A stretch of 33,378 bases of DNA. Source: RGIG9060 sp036307825 (GTDB taxonomy: Bacteria; Spirochaetota; Spirochaetia; Treponematales; Treponemataceae). The notes under the pieces were generated by a model. The model saw only the letters and a program-made list of their open reading frames with translations. It had not been told where the DNA came from and ran no database searches. Positions 1 to 6,680 of the stretch are shown here, piece by piece; position 1 is the stretch's first letter; each line of letters opens with the position of its first letter. A program made the position numbers and the translations under genes. The stretch is from positions 1 through 33,378 of the forward strand of contig JAXJWW010000058.1 in the NCBI GenBank assembly GCA_036307825.1, written 5' to 3'.

Positions 1-2
1 AA

Positions 3-143
3 CTTATGAAAGATGATGAATTTTCTGTAACTTATATGAGTAATCTTGAACCTCAACTTGTGGTAAGAAAAGCAATCTTAGGTTCTCCATCTTTAAGATT
101 CTGGCCATTAAATCGTTTTGGAGTTGCAAATACAAAAAAATGA
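3..143 (+). CDS. C-terminal end of an unrecognised protein (partial)
   Basis: An open frame enters from the left edge and runs 46 codons to a TGA at 141-143; the visible end of the protein is SLRFWPLNRFGVANTKK. The gene starts outside the window. Its stop overlaps the cheB start as ATGA (140-143), which suggests one operon with translational coupling, so a chemotaxis or motility role is possible from context only. The fragment does not look like the end of CheR, and I recognise no domain. The alternating hydrophobic pattern would fit a beta-rich C-terminus. Confidence 0.6.
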   Translation, partial: LMKDDEFSVTYMSNLEPQLVVRKAILGSPSLRFWPLNRFGVANTKK

Positions 144-1150
144 AAAAAGTAAGAATTCTTATAGTTGATAGTTCTCCAATTACTCGAAATTTGTTGCTTC
201 AAATTTTGCAAAAAAATCCAAATTTTGAAGTTGTAGGAATGGCATTTAATGGAAAAGATGCAATTTCTATGGCTAAACTACATTTACCAGATGTTATCAT
301 TATGGATGTTAACTTACCGATTTTAGATGGTTTGGAAGCAACCAAAGTTATTATGGCAGAATGTCCAACAGGAATTTTAATTTTTACAACTGCTGATGTT
401 GCGAGAATTGCATATAGCGCAATTGAAGCAGGGGCAATTGATATTCTTGCAAAACCAGAAATTGAACAAATTGATGCTCGATTTAGTAGTTTATTTTTAC
501 AAAAAATTGAATCAACAGCTAATGCAAAAATCCACAATAAAAATATTTCATTAGAAAATAAATCTAAAAATCAATCTTACAAGTATGATGTGGTTTGTAT
601 CGGTGCTGCTGTTGGAGGAACAATGGCAGTACAAAAAATTTTACAAGAATTACCAGTAAATTTTCCTGTACCTGTTTTGATTTCTTTACAAATCGATAAA
701 AGTTTTGATGTGCATTATGTACAATGGTTAAAAGAAAGTTGCAAAATAAAAATTCAACTTGCCTCTGATGGAATTATCCCATTACCAGGAACAGCTTATG
801 TTTCACCAGCTCAAAAACATTTAACAGTTTCTTATATTGCTGGAAAAAAATCAGTTTTAAGATTAGTTGATGATGATCTTGATATTTTTTATCCTTCAGT
901 TGATAAACTTTTTTCTTCTGTAGCTAATGTCTATAAAGATAAATCTTTAGGTATCATTCTATCTGGAATTGGAAAAGATGGTGCACAAGGTTGTGTTGAT
1001 ATTTTTTCTCAAGGTGGATATACAATCGCTGAATCTGATGATACTTCGGAAGTTTTTGGAACACCAAAAGTTGCATTAGAATTTGGTGGTGTAAGTAAAG
1101 TTTTATGTTTAGATAAAATCAGTTCCGAGTTACTAAAATTTTTTGAATAA
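140..1150 (+). CDS. cheB: CheB-family response regulator/methylesterase-like protein, catalytic Ser and His missing
   Basis: 336 aa with the two-domain layout of CheB, which removes methyl groups from chemoreceptors. Residues 1-115 form a receiver domain: acidic pocket near D10, phospho-acceptor D56 in IMDVNLP, and the conserved Lys K105 in LAKP. Residues 116-148 are a linker. Residues 149-336 match the methylesterase domain, with PGTAYVSPAQKH and SGIGKDGAQG (D280 in the place of the catalytic Asp). The nucleophile motif, normally GASTGG, reads GAAVGG (A157 for Ser), and the family QHMP motif reads LQID (I185 for His). Two of three catalytic residues are therefore absent, so this is probably an inactive paralogue that binds or signals rather than hydrolyses. 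ATG start, overlapping the previous stop by 3 nt. Family call is firm; function as an esterase is doubtful. Confidence 0.88.
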   Translation: MKKVRILIVDSSPITRNLLLQILQKNPNFEVVGMAFNGKDAISMAKLHLPDVIIMDVNLPILDGLEATKVIMAECPTGILIFTTADVARIAYSAIEAGAIDILAKPEIEQIDARFSSLFLQKIESTANAKIHNKNISLENKSKNQSYKYDVVCIGAAVGGTMAVQKILQELPVNFPVPVLISLQIDKSFDVHYVQWLKESCKIKIQLASDGIIPLPGTAYVSPAQKHLTVSYIAGKKSVLRLVDDDLDIFYPSVDKLFSSVANVYKDKSLGIILSGIGKDGAQGCVDIFSQGGYTIAESDDTSEVFGTPKVALEFGGVSKVLCLDKISSELLKFFE

Positions 1151-1160
1151 AATTTTTTAA

Positions 1161-1248
1161 TGTCACGCTAACCTTATTTTCTTGTCATGCTGAACGTATT
1201 TTTCTGTCATATTGAATTTATTTTTCTGTCATGCTGAACTTGTTTCAG
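1161..1248 (+). repeat. Four degenerate 22-bp tandem repeats
   Basis: Units begin at 1161, 1183, 1205 and 1227, exactly 22 bp apart. Each opens with TGTCA followed by a degenerate form of TGCTGAAC and ends in a T-rich run. The units are TGTCACGCTAACC..., TGTCATGCTGAACG..., TGTCATATTGAAT... and TGTCATGCTGAACT.... The last unit runs into the dispersed repeat at 1228-1305. Non-coding, downstream of cheB. Confidence 0.75.
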
Positions 1249-1305
1249 CATCTACACTGAAAAGATTCCGAACCATCACATGCTACGCAAGTGGTTCGGA
1301 ATGAC
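1228..1305 (-). repeat. Dispersed intergenic repeat, copy 1 (two hairpins)
   Basis: A 78-bp block whose reverse complement matches 32175-32251 at roughly 65 of 78 positions by eye. It holds two inverted repeats: ATGCTGAA/TTCAGCAT with a 5-nt loop, and an 11-bp stem ATTCCGAACCA/TGGTTCGGAAT (1265-1275 with 1292-1302). The rest of the gap from 1151 to 1504 holds only the tandem units and the 33-bp hairpin repeats; I see no gene in it. Confidence 0.75.
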
Positions 1306-1363
1306 GCAATTTCAAGCACACAATGAGAGACTGCCTTTGCAAACCCAAACCTTCCCCAAAATC

Positions 1364-1397
1364 GAAAGTCGTTAGACTTGAGCAAATCCGTGTGGCC
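1364..1397 (+). repeat. 33-34 bp hairpin repeat, copy A
   Basis: Begins GAAAGTC-GTTA-GACTT and ends AAATCCGTGTGGCC. A 5-bp stem closes a GTTA loop, followed by a conserved tail. It pairs with copy B at 1451-1483. Confidence 0.6.
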
Positions 1398-1450
1398 ATT
1401 TTGACTTCGCCCAATGACCGACAAAAAACAACAAAACCTTACTCCAACTA

Positions 1451-1483
1451 GAAATGTCGTTAGACATTTCGAATCCGTGTGGC
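1451..1483 (+). repeat. 33-bp hairpin repeat, copy B
   Basis: GAAATGTC-GTTA-GACATTTC is a perfect 8-bp stem with a GTTA loop, followed by the same ATCCGTGTGGC tail as copy A and then a T-run (1484-1490). On the plus strand this could also end transcription, since hairpin and T-run are 13 nt apart, but that spacing is long for an intrinsic terminator. Confidence 0.6.
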
Positions 1484-1504
1484 TTTTTTTATTTCACTCT
1501 TGTT

Positions 1505-2536
1505 TTATTTTGTGTTTACTTTTCCAAGTTGACCACAAGCTCCACCAATTTTTTCACCTTTTCTAGTTCGTATTGTAACTTTAAGACCAGCTTCTTCTAG
1601 CGTTTTGAAAAATCTATAACATTCATTTTTAGAAGGTTCTTCTAATGGTAGTTCTTTTATTGGATTCCAAGGAATTAAGTTGATATGTACATCCATATTT
1701 TTTGCAAAATCAATTAATTTTTTTGCAGATTCTTTATCTGTATTTGTTTTTCCAATTAAAGCTGCTTCTAGAGTACATCTTTTACCTGTTTTTTCAATAA
1801 AATAATTTATGGCTTTTTTTAATTCACCAATTGGATTTGTTTTTGAAATTGGCATTAGTTTTTCTCTTAGTTCTGGATTTGCGGTTGTAAGAGAAACTGC
1901 TAAACGAATTTTTGGACCATTATCTGCTAAATCGTAAATTCCTTTAATAACACCACAAGTTGAAAGTGTTATTCTTCGTGGTGATAAATTTCTTCCTTCA
2001 GGTGAAGTTAAAACTTCGATTGCTTTACGGATTGATGGTAAATTGAGCATTGGTTCGCCCATTCCCATAAAAACGATATTGTCCAATTTTTCACATTCAT
2101 CTTCGAGATATAAAAATTGTTCTACGATTTCGCTTGCTGTTAAATTTCTTGAAAAACCTAAAGTTCCTGTTTTACAAAATGCGCAACCCATTGCGCATCC
2201 AACTTGACAAGAAACACAGGCGGTTTTTCTGCCTTTACCGTCTAAAAGTAAAACTGTTTCTACGCAAGAACCATCTTGCAATGTCAACTGTAATTTTACA
2301 GTTCCGTCTGGGTCAACTAATTTTTGTGTAATTGTAGAAGAACGAAGGACGGCTTTTTCTGAAAGTTCTTTTCTCATTTGTTCAGGAAGATTTGTCATTT
2401 CATCAAATGATTTTGCTCCGTCAGCAATCCATTTGAAAATTTGTTTTGCTCTAAATTTTTGTTTTAATTCAAAAACTTCTGTCAATTCAGAGCAATTTAA
2501 TCCCGCAATAGCAATTAATGAGTCAGAATTTTGCAT
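1505..2536 (-). CDS. rlmN: RlmN, 23S rRNA A2503 / tRNA A37 C2-methyltransferase (radical SAM)
   Basis: 343 aa, normal length for the family. RlmN methylates C2 of adenosine 2503 in 23S rRNA and of A37 in some tRNAs, in the cytoplasm. The radical-SAM cluster cysteines are in CQVGCAMGCAFC (C114, C118, C121). MGMGEPMLN follows, and the C-terminal GGACGQLG carries the methyl-accepting Cys (C334). Last gene of a three-gene operon: the TPR gene ends 20 nt upstream and AAGGACGG precedes the ATG. No clear intrinsic terminator follows; the repeat island lies downstream. Confidence 0.95.
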   Translation of the reverse strand: MQNSDSLIAIAGLNCSELTEVFELKQKFRAKQIFKWIADGAKSFDEMTNLPEQMRKELSEKAVLRSSTITQKLVDPDGTVKLQLTLQDGSCVETVLLLDGKGRKTACVSCQVGCAMGCAFCKTGTLGFSRNLTASEIVEQFLYLEDECEKLDNIVFMGMGEPMLNLPSIRKAIEVLTSPEGRNLSPRRITLSTCGVIKGIYDLADNGPKIRLAVSLTTANPELREKLMPISKTNPIGELKKAINYFIEKTGKRCTLEAALIGKTNTDKESAKKLIDFAKNMDVHINLIPWNPIKELPLEEPSKNECYRFFKTLEEAGLKVTIRTRKGEKIGGACGQLGKVNTK

Positions 2537-2556
2537 AAACCGTCCTTTTTATATGA

Positions 2557-3738
2557 TTACATACCGAATGGACGAGTAGTGTTTTGAGTATTTTGAATTT
2601 TTTCAAGCATTTCATTAATTGCTTGTGATTTTATTCCTAATCTTTGGAATTCATGCAAAATATCAATAGCACTTTGTTTTTGATCAAGCTTCATATAACA
2701 ATCCGCTAAGTCAATATAAAGTCTATAGTTTTTAGGATCTGCTTGTTTTAATCTTGTAAGACTAGAAATAGCTTCTTCGTAGCGACCTTGTCCTTTGCTA
2801 ATCAATGCAAGTCCTAAAACTGCGTAAATATCAAATTCGATATTTAATGCTTTATTGTAATATTCTTGAGCTAATTCATAATCACCTGTATTTCGGTAAG
2901 CATCACCTGCACGAGTAAGAATAACTTTATTATTTGGATCTAAATCCAAAATTTTATTCCAGTACTCTACAGAACGATATTGTTGATTCATTCCACGATA
3001 ACAGTCTGCCAAACCGAAAAGTGCATAGAAGTTTTTTGGATCCATTGCCAAAGCTCTTTCAAAATAAGGAACACCTTTATCAAATGTTTTTAATTTTCTG
3101 TGACAGTTTCCGATAGAAGTAAGCACACGAATATCAACTTGAATATCAGTTAAATCTAACATTCTTGTCCAATAATAAAGTGCATCACGATATTCTTTGA
3201 AATCGTAATGAAGATGTCCTAATCCGATTAATGCATAAGCATTATTTTCTTCCATGTCGAGAACGCGTAAATAAATTTGCTTTGATTTTCTAAAATCACG
3301 GATTTTTCTATAAGCATCAGCAACACGAGTTAAAACTGTAATATTTCTGTCATCATGCACAAGATATTGTTCCCAAATTTCAATTGCGCGATGATATTGA
3401 TTTAATGCTTTGTAACAGTCTGCTAGACCGAAAAGAGCATAATTATTTCCTGGATGGAATGCTAAACATTTTGAATAATGATCAATAGCGGCTTTAAAAT
3501 TATTTTGTTTTCTAGCTGAGTCACCTAAACCTACGAGAGCATAGTTGTTATTATCTTCTATTGTAAGGATTTCTCTAAATGCAGCTTCTGCGTTTTCAAT
3601 GTCGTTTTCTTTTAAAAGTTGATAACCTTTTTTAGATAACTCTGAAATCTGTTGAGTTATTGGATCGATTTCTGCAGGTAAATCACTACCCATGAACATT
3701 TTGTCTTCAAAATCTGGTGTTGAAAATAATTCTTCCAT
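2557..3738 (-). CDS. Tetratricopeptide-repeat protein (about ten TPRs)
   Basis: 393 aa made almost wholly of 34-residue TPR units from about residue 30 to 375. The units recur with the pattern NNYALVGLGD...A, NNYALFGLADCYKA and NFYALFGLADCYRG. There is no signal peptide, so it should be cytoplasmic. TPR arrays act as protein-binding scaffolds; the partner is not visible. It starts 4 nt after the stop of the 114-aa gene, so the two are surely cotranslated, and rlmN follows. A treponeme-conserved TPR gene in this setting is my recollection, not something checked here. No specific function assigned. Confidence 0.88.
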   Translation of the reverse strand: MEELFSTPDFEDKMFMGSDLPAEIDPITQQISELSKKGYQLLKENDIENAEAAFREILTIEDNNNYALVGLGDSARKQNNFKAAIDHYSKCLAFHPGNNYALFGLADCYKALNQYHRAIEIWEQYLVHDDRNITVLTRVADAYRKIRDFRKSKQIYLRVLDMEENNAYALIGLGHLHYDFKEYRDALYYWTRMLDLTDIQVDIRVLTSIGNCHRKLKTFDKGVPYFERALAMDPKNFYALFGLADCYRGMNQQYRSVEYWNKILDLDPNNKVILTRAGDAYRNTGDYELAQEYYNKALNIEFDIYAVLGLALISKGQGRYEEAISSLTRLKQADPKNYRLYIDLADCYMKLDQKQSAIDILHEFQRLGIKSQAINEMLEKIQNTQNTTRPFGM

Positions 3739-3742
3739 TTTT

Positions 3743-4087
3743 TCATTCCTTATTATTTAGTAATGTAGAGATAAGGGTAGCCACTTTTTGAATAATCGGT
3801 TCTGATTTTCTTTTGTTATGTGCTAGCCAATACAGTTTTAAAGCCTGTAACTCTTTGTTTTGTTGTGCGTAGTAATCACCAACTCTAGCAAGTCCATCTG
3901 AATATCCGGTTGTAATGAATAACCGTCTGGCAGATTCAACTTCACCTTGGTTGAATAGCACGTTACCTTTGCGATTTAATATAGCTTTTTGTTCTGATGT
4001 AAGCCCTGTTACTGGAGCATCAGTTACTTTAATGAATCCTTGATTTTTATTTACTTGGTTCATTTGTTCTTTTAATTTTTCATCCAT
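3743..4087 (-). CDS. Small conserved helical protein, partner of the TPR gene
   Basis: 114 aa, no signal peptide or membrane segment. Residues 29-112 look all-helical, with a TPR-like passage (GNVLFNQGEVESARRLFITTG, then YYAQQNKELQALKLYWLA), so it may be a degenerate one- or two-TPR protein. First gene of the operon ending in rlmN. A promoter lies at 4109-4136, giving a leader of only about 15 nt; I see no good Shine-Dalgarno before the ATG (only AGCGG 14 nt away). Function unknown. Confidence 0.75.
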   Translation of the reverse strand: MDEKLKEQMNQVNKNQGFIKVTDAPVTGLTSEQKAILNRKGNVLFNQGEVESARRLFITTGYSDGLARVGDYYAQQNKELQALKLYWLAHNKRKSEPIIQKVATLISTLLNNKE

Positions 4088-4108
4088 ATTTTTTTAACCG
4101 CTACTATA

Positions 4109-4136
4109 ATTTTACTATAAAAATGCAAATAGTCAA
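4109..4136 (-). promoter_or_regulatory. Promoter of the 114-aa/TPR/rlmN operon
   Basis: On the minus strand TTGACT (4136-4131) is separated by 16 nt from TAAAAT (4114-4109). Each box is one mismatch from consensus. The predicted start is near 4102. Confidence 0.65.
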
Positions 4137-4146
4137 GTAAATTTTA

Positions 4147-4683
4147 TTATTCGTTAATTATTTTATAAAAGTCTACAATAGAGCGTCCAAAGATTCTCTG
4201 GTCGGTTCTTGTAAGACCTTCAATTTTATCTGGAAGTTTTTTTTCACTTGGTCGGTGAATCATTAGTGTTCCATTTGGCTTTAAGGCGTTGTATTTGTAA
4301 CACATTCCAACTAAATCTTCATGAAAGTTATATGGAAAAGGAGGATCGCAAAAAATAAGGTCAAACTGTTCTTTATTTCGCTTTAAGAAAAGTTCAACTG
4401 CCATAAATTTGCAATTAATTTTATTAGGAGCGATAGAAACATTTTCTAAAACAGTATCAATTTTGATTCTATCTTTTTCAACTAGTGTAACTGGATTTGC
4501 ACCGCGAGAAGATGCTTCTAAAGCGATACTGCCTGAGCCTGAAAATAAATCCAAAAATGATAAATCCGTTATATCATTTAAAATTGAAAAAACTGACTCT
4601 TTCATTTTGTCCATTGCTGGTCTAATTATTCCATCTGGACACTTGATATTTCTACCTTTTAAAACACCACCTGTAATTCTCAT
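4147..4683 (-). CDS. rsmD: RsmD, 16S rRNA G966 N2-methyltransferase
   Basis: 178 aa, the usual length. It methylates G966 of 16S rRNA. N-terminal MRITGGVLKGR and RPAMDKMKESVFSIL are family hallmarks. SAM motif I is LDLFSGSGSIALEA (44-57), and the catalytic motif is CDPPFPY (about 112-118). The ATG fits the family N-terminus exactly, yet the -10 box TATAAT ends 6 nt before it and there is no Shine-Dalgarno, so the mRNA is probably leaderless. Divergent from rpsF. A separate promoter lies between its stop and the next operon. Confidence 0.94.
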   Translation of the reverse strand: MRITGGVLKGRNIKCPDGIIRPAMDKMKESVFSILNDITDLSFLDLFSGSGSIALEASSRGANPVTLVEKDRIKIDTVLENVSIAPNKINCKFMAVELFLKRNKEQFDLIFCDPPFPYNFHEDLVGMCYKYNALKPNGTLMIHRPSEKKLPDKIEGLTRTDQRIFGRSIVDFYKIINE

Positions 4684-4689
4684 TTCTAC

Positions 4690-4718
4690 ATTATACCTAA
4701 GTTTTGATTTCTCGTCTA
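4690..4718 (-). promoter_or_regulatory. rsmD promoter, -10 box 6 nt from ATG
   Basis: Minus strand: TAGACG (4718-4713), 17-nt spacer, TATAAT (4695-4690), then GTAGAA and the ATG at 4683. A start 6-7 nt below the -10 falls on or next to the ATG. Confidence 0.65.
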
Positions 4719-4810
4719 CTTTGTTATAAATTTTAAAATGATAAAGACTTTGTTGATATATTATGAACTTTTAAATTAAAACAATATAATATAGTAAATA
4801 AAGTAGTCTA

Positions 4811-4839
4811 TTGACGAAAAACCTATTTTCCTGTAGACT
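4811..4839 (+). promoter_or_regulatory. rpsF operon promoter candidate
   Basis: TTGACG (4811-4816), 17-nt spacer, TAGACT (4834-4839). An alternative perfect TATAAT lies upstream at 4785-4790 with a poor -35 box; if used, the whole leader element at 4805-4875 would be transcribed. Confidence 0.5.
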
Positions 4840-4889
4840 TATAGAACCCCTTGGAACGTCGTATGGCGTTTCTACTAATCCATAAGGAG
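4833..4889 (+). promoter_or_regulatory. rpsF leader: hairpin element shared with the rplI leader
   Basis: GTAGA (4833-4837) can pair with TCTAC (4871-4875). Inside is a hairpin GGAACGTC/GGCGTTTC (4853-4872, GTAT loop, two G-T pairs). TACTAA and then AAGGAG (4884-4889) follow. The rplI leader has the same parts in the same order. AGTCTA (4805-4810) can instead pair with TAGACT (4834-4839), so the two pairings exclude each other. Confidence 0.45.
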
Positions 4890-4895
4890 TCAAAA

Positions 4896-5177
4896 ATGAG
4901 AAAATACGAATTGATGACTATCTATCCTTTAGAGGAAGATAAGTACAAAGCTGGTCTTGAAAACGTAAAAAACGTTCTTTCCCAATTTGGAGCAGAAATC
5001 CAAAGTGAAGAACCTTACGGAGACCGTGATTTATGCTACGAAGTAAAAAAACACAAAAAAGGACGTTTCGTACTTCTTAACATTACTGCAAACCCAGCAA
5101 AAATCGATGAGATTGATCGCCAATTCAAATTGAATGCAGATCTTCTTAAATTCCTTTTTGTTCGCGTAGAAGACTAA
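4896..5177 (+). CDS. rpsF: Ribosomal protein bS6
   Basis: 93 aa. Small-subunit protein that pairs with bS18 on the platform. MRKYELMTIYPLEED and the C-terminal LLKFLFVRVED match the family. An in-frame TTG at 4851 would add 15 residues, but AAGGAG at 4884-4889 sits 6 nt before this ATG and the family N-terminus begins here. First gene of rpsF-ssb-rpsR-rplI-dnaB, an order common in bacteria, linking ribosome assembly with replication. Confidence 0.95.
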   Translation: MRKYELMTIYPLEEDKYKAGLENVKNVLSQFGAEIQSEEPYGDRDLCYEVKKHKKGRFVLLNITANPAKIDEIDRQFKLNADLLKFLFVRVED

Positions 5178-5208
5178 AAATAAACTTTTGTTATAAAGGA
5201 GAACAGTT

Positions 5209-5721
5209 ATGGCTGATTTAAATCATGTAACACTTATTGGAAGGTTAACTAGAGATGCTGAGTTGAAATATACTCCAGGCGGATTGGCAATTTCCAGTTT
5301 TTCCATAGCTGTAAATCGTAGACGAAAGAATGGTGATCAGTGGGTAGATGAGGTTAGTTATTTTGATATTAATCTTTACGGCAAACCTGCAGAAAGCCTA
5401 AAACAATACCTTACAAAAGGTAAACAAGTTGCCGTTGATGGTGAATTAAGACAGGACAGATGGGAAAAAGACGGACAAAATCATAGCAGAATTTATATTG
5501 CTGCTAATAATGTTCAGTTGCTTGGTGGAAATACTGGTTCAAGTAATTATTCTAATGCAGGTGGATTTTCTCCTGCAAACAATAATTCTCAGGGGTACAA
5601 TCAGGGATATTCACAACCACAAAATTCCTATCAGCCACGATATGACGCACCACAAGATCAATATGATCCAGGTTCTTCATACGGTTCTGATTCTTCATTC
5701 CCAGAAGATATTCCATTTTAA
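5209..5721 (+). CDS. ssb: Single-stranded DNA-binding protein
   Basis: 170 aa. N-terminal OB-fold (about 1-110: HVTLIGRLTRDAELKYTPGG, then VSYFDINLYGKPAE) binds ssDNA as a tetramer during replication and repair. A Gly/Asn/Gln/Ser/Tyr-rich linker (about 111-160) follows. The extreme C-terminus PEDIPF is the acidic tip used by SSB partner proteins. AAGGAGAA precedes the ATG. Lies between rpsF and rpsR, the usual place. Confidence 0.97.
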   Translation: MADLNHVTLIGRLTRDAELKYTPGGLAISSFSIAVNRRRKNGDQWVDEVSYFDINLYGKPAESLKQYLTKGKQVAVDGELRQDRWEKDGQNHSRIYIAANNVQLLGGNTGSSNYSNAGGFSPANNNSQGYNQGYSQPQNSYQPRYDAPQDQYDPGSSYGSDSSFPEDIPF

Positions 5722-5738
5722 TTTTAGGAGTTGAATTT

Positions 5739-6050
5739 ATGTCAGACGAAATGATTAAAGATATCGACACAACACCAGATGTTCAAATGCAAGATGTTAT
5801 TCGTGATTCAGACGATAAAGCACAAAGATCAAAAGGTAAAACTTTCTTCAGAAAAAAGGTTTGCCGTTTCTGTGCTAACAAAGCAAAAATCGATTACAAA
5901 GATGCTGATGGTCTTCGCAGATTTACAACAGAACGCGGTAAGATTTTACCACGCCGTATTACTGGTACTTGTGCAAAACACCAAAGAAGACTTGCTCTCG
6001 AAATCAAAAGAGCTAGAGCAATTTGTCTTTTGCCATTCGTAACAGAATAA
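5739..6050 (+). CDS. rpsR: Ribosomal protein bS18
   Basis: 103 aa. The core from about residue 36 is bS18: FFRKKVCRFCANK, ILPRRITGTCAKHQRRL, ending LLPFVTE. C42, C45, C78 and H81 suggest the zinc-binding (C+) form. Residues 1-34 are an acidic, Asp-rich extension not found in the shortest family members (about 75 aa). TAGGAG precedes the ATG, and no internal start has a better site. bS18 forms the S6:S18 heterodimer with the operon's first product. Confidence 0.95.
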   Translation: MSDEMIKDIDTTPDVQMQDVIRDSDDKAQRSKGKTFFRKKVCRFCANKAKIDYKDADGLRRFTTERGKILPRRITGTCAKHQRRLALEIKRARAICLLPFVTE

Positions 6051-6066
6051 TTTATATTTAAATCAG

Positions 6067-6181
6067 AATCACTTTGTGATTTTTGAAAAGCAACTTTCTT
6101 TAGCCCTTGCTTTGGAAAGTTGCAAAATATTTTAAAGTAGACGATCCCACTCCTGGTAACGTCTACTAAATTCTATAGGAG
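6067..6181 (+). promoter_or_regulatory. Structured rpsR-rplI leader: three hairpins before the rplI ribosome-binding site
   Basis: The 141-nt gap holds three hairpins in a row. They are AATCAC/GTGATT (6067-6081, 3-nt loop, followed by TTT), GCAACTTTC/GAAAGTTGC (6090-6123, 9 bp, 16-nt loop) and GTAGACG/CGTCTAC (6137-6166, 7 bp, 16-nt loop). TACTAA and AGGAG (6177-6181) follow. The third hairpin resembles the rpsF leader. Confidence 0.6.
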
Positions 6182-6191
6182 CTTGAAAACT

Positions 6192-6677
6192 ATGAAAGTA
6201 ATCTTAAACGCAGATGTAAAACACCTCGGAGAAGAAGGTGATGTAAAAGTAGTTGCAAACGGATACGCTCGTAACTATCTTTTCCCAAGAAACTTAGCAC
6301 TTCCTTTCAATGAATTAACAGTTGCTTATTTTGAAAGCCGCAAAGAAGAAATTGAAGCTAAAAAAGAAGCAAAACGAAAAGATGCTGCTAGCTTAAAAGA
6401 AAAATTAACAAGTGCAAATATTGTTATTCCAATGCCAGCTGGTGCAAACGGAAAACTTTATGGAGCTGTTACTAGCCACACAATCGCTGATGTTCTTAAA
6501 AAAGAAGGATTTGAAATCGAACGCAAAAGAATCGATGTTCCTGGTCTTACAATTAAGAGCGTTGGTAAATATGTTGTTACAGTACGCCTTTATGAATCAG
6601 CAGTTGCTGAAGTTACAGTTGATGTTGTTTCTCAAGATGGAAAATCAGCAGAAGAAGCAAAAAAGGATGCTGAATAA
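6192..6677 (+). CDS. rplI: Ribosomal protein bL9
   Basis: 161 aa. Large-subunit protein at the base of the L1 stalk. MKVILNADVKHLGEEGDVK and GYARNYLFPRNLA are the family signature; the C-terminal domain has GKLYGAVTSHTIAD, and the end is a charged Ala/Glu/Lys tail. A TTG at 6183 is in frame but only 1 nt from the AGGAG; the ATG at 6192 has a 10-nt spacing and the exact family N-terminus. Preceded by three hairpins, and followed by dnaB after 3 nt. Confidence 0.95.
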   Translation: MKVILNADVKHLGEEGDVKVVANGYARNYLFPRNLALPFNELTVAYFESRKEEIEAKKEAKRKDAASLKEKLTSANIVIPMPAGANGKLYGAVTSHTIADVLKKEGFEIERKRIDVPGLTIKSVGKYVVTVRLYESAVAEVTVDVVSQDGKSAEEAKKDAE

Positions 6678-6680
6678 TTT

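Noticed and set aside
1161..1483. CRISPR array
   Set aside because: The repeats are degenerate, spaced 22 bp with no spacers, and no cas genes are present.
4851..4895. Longer rpsF start at TTG 4851
   Set aside because: The ribosome-binding site and the bS6 N-terminus both point to ATG 4896.
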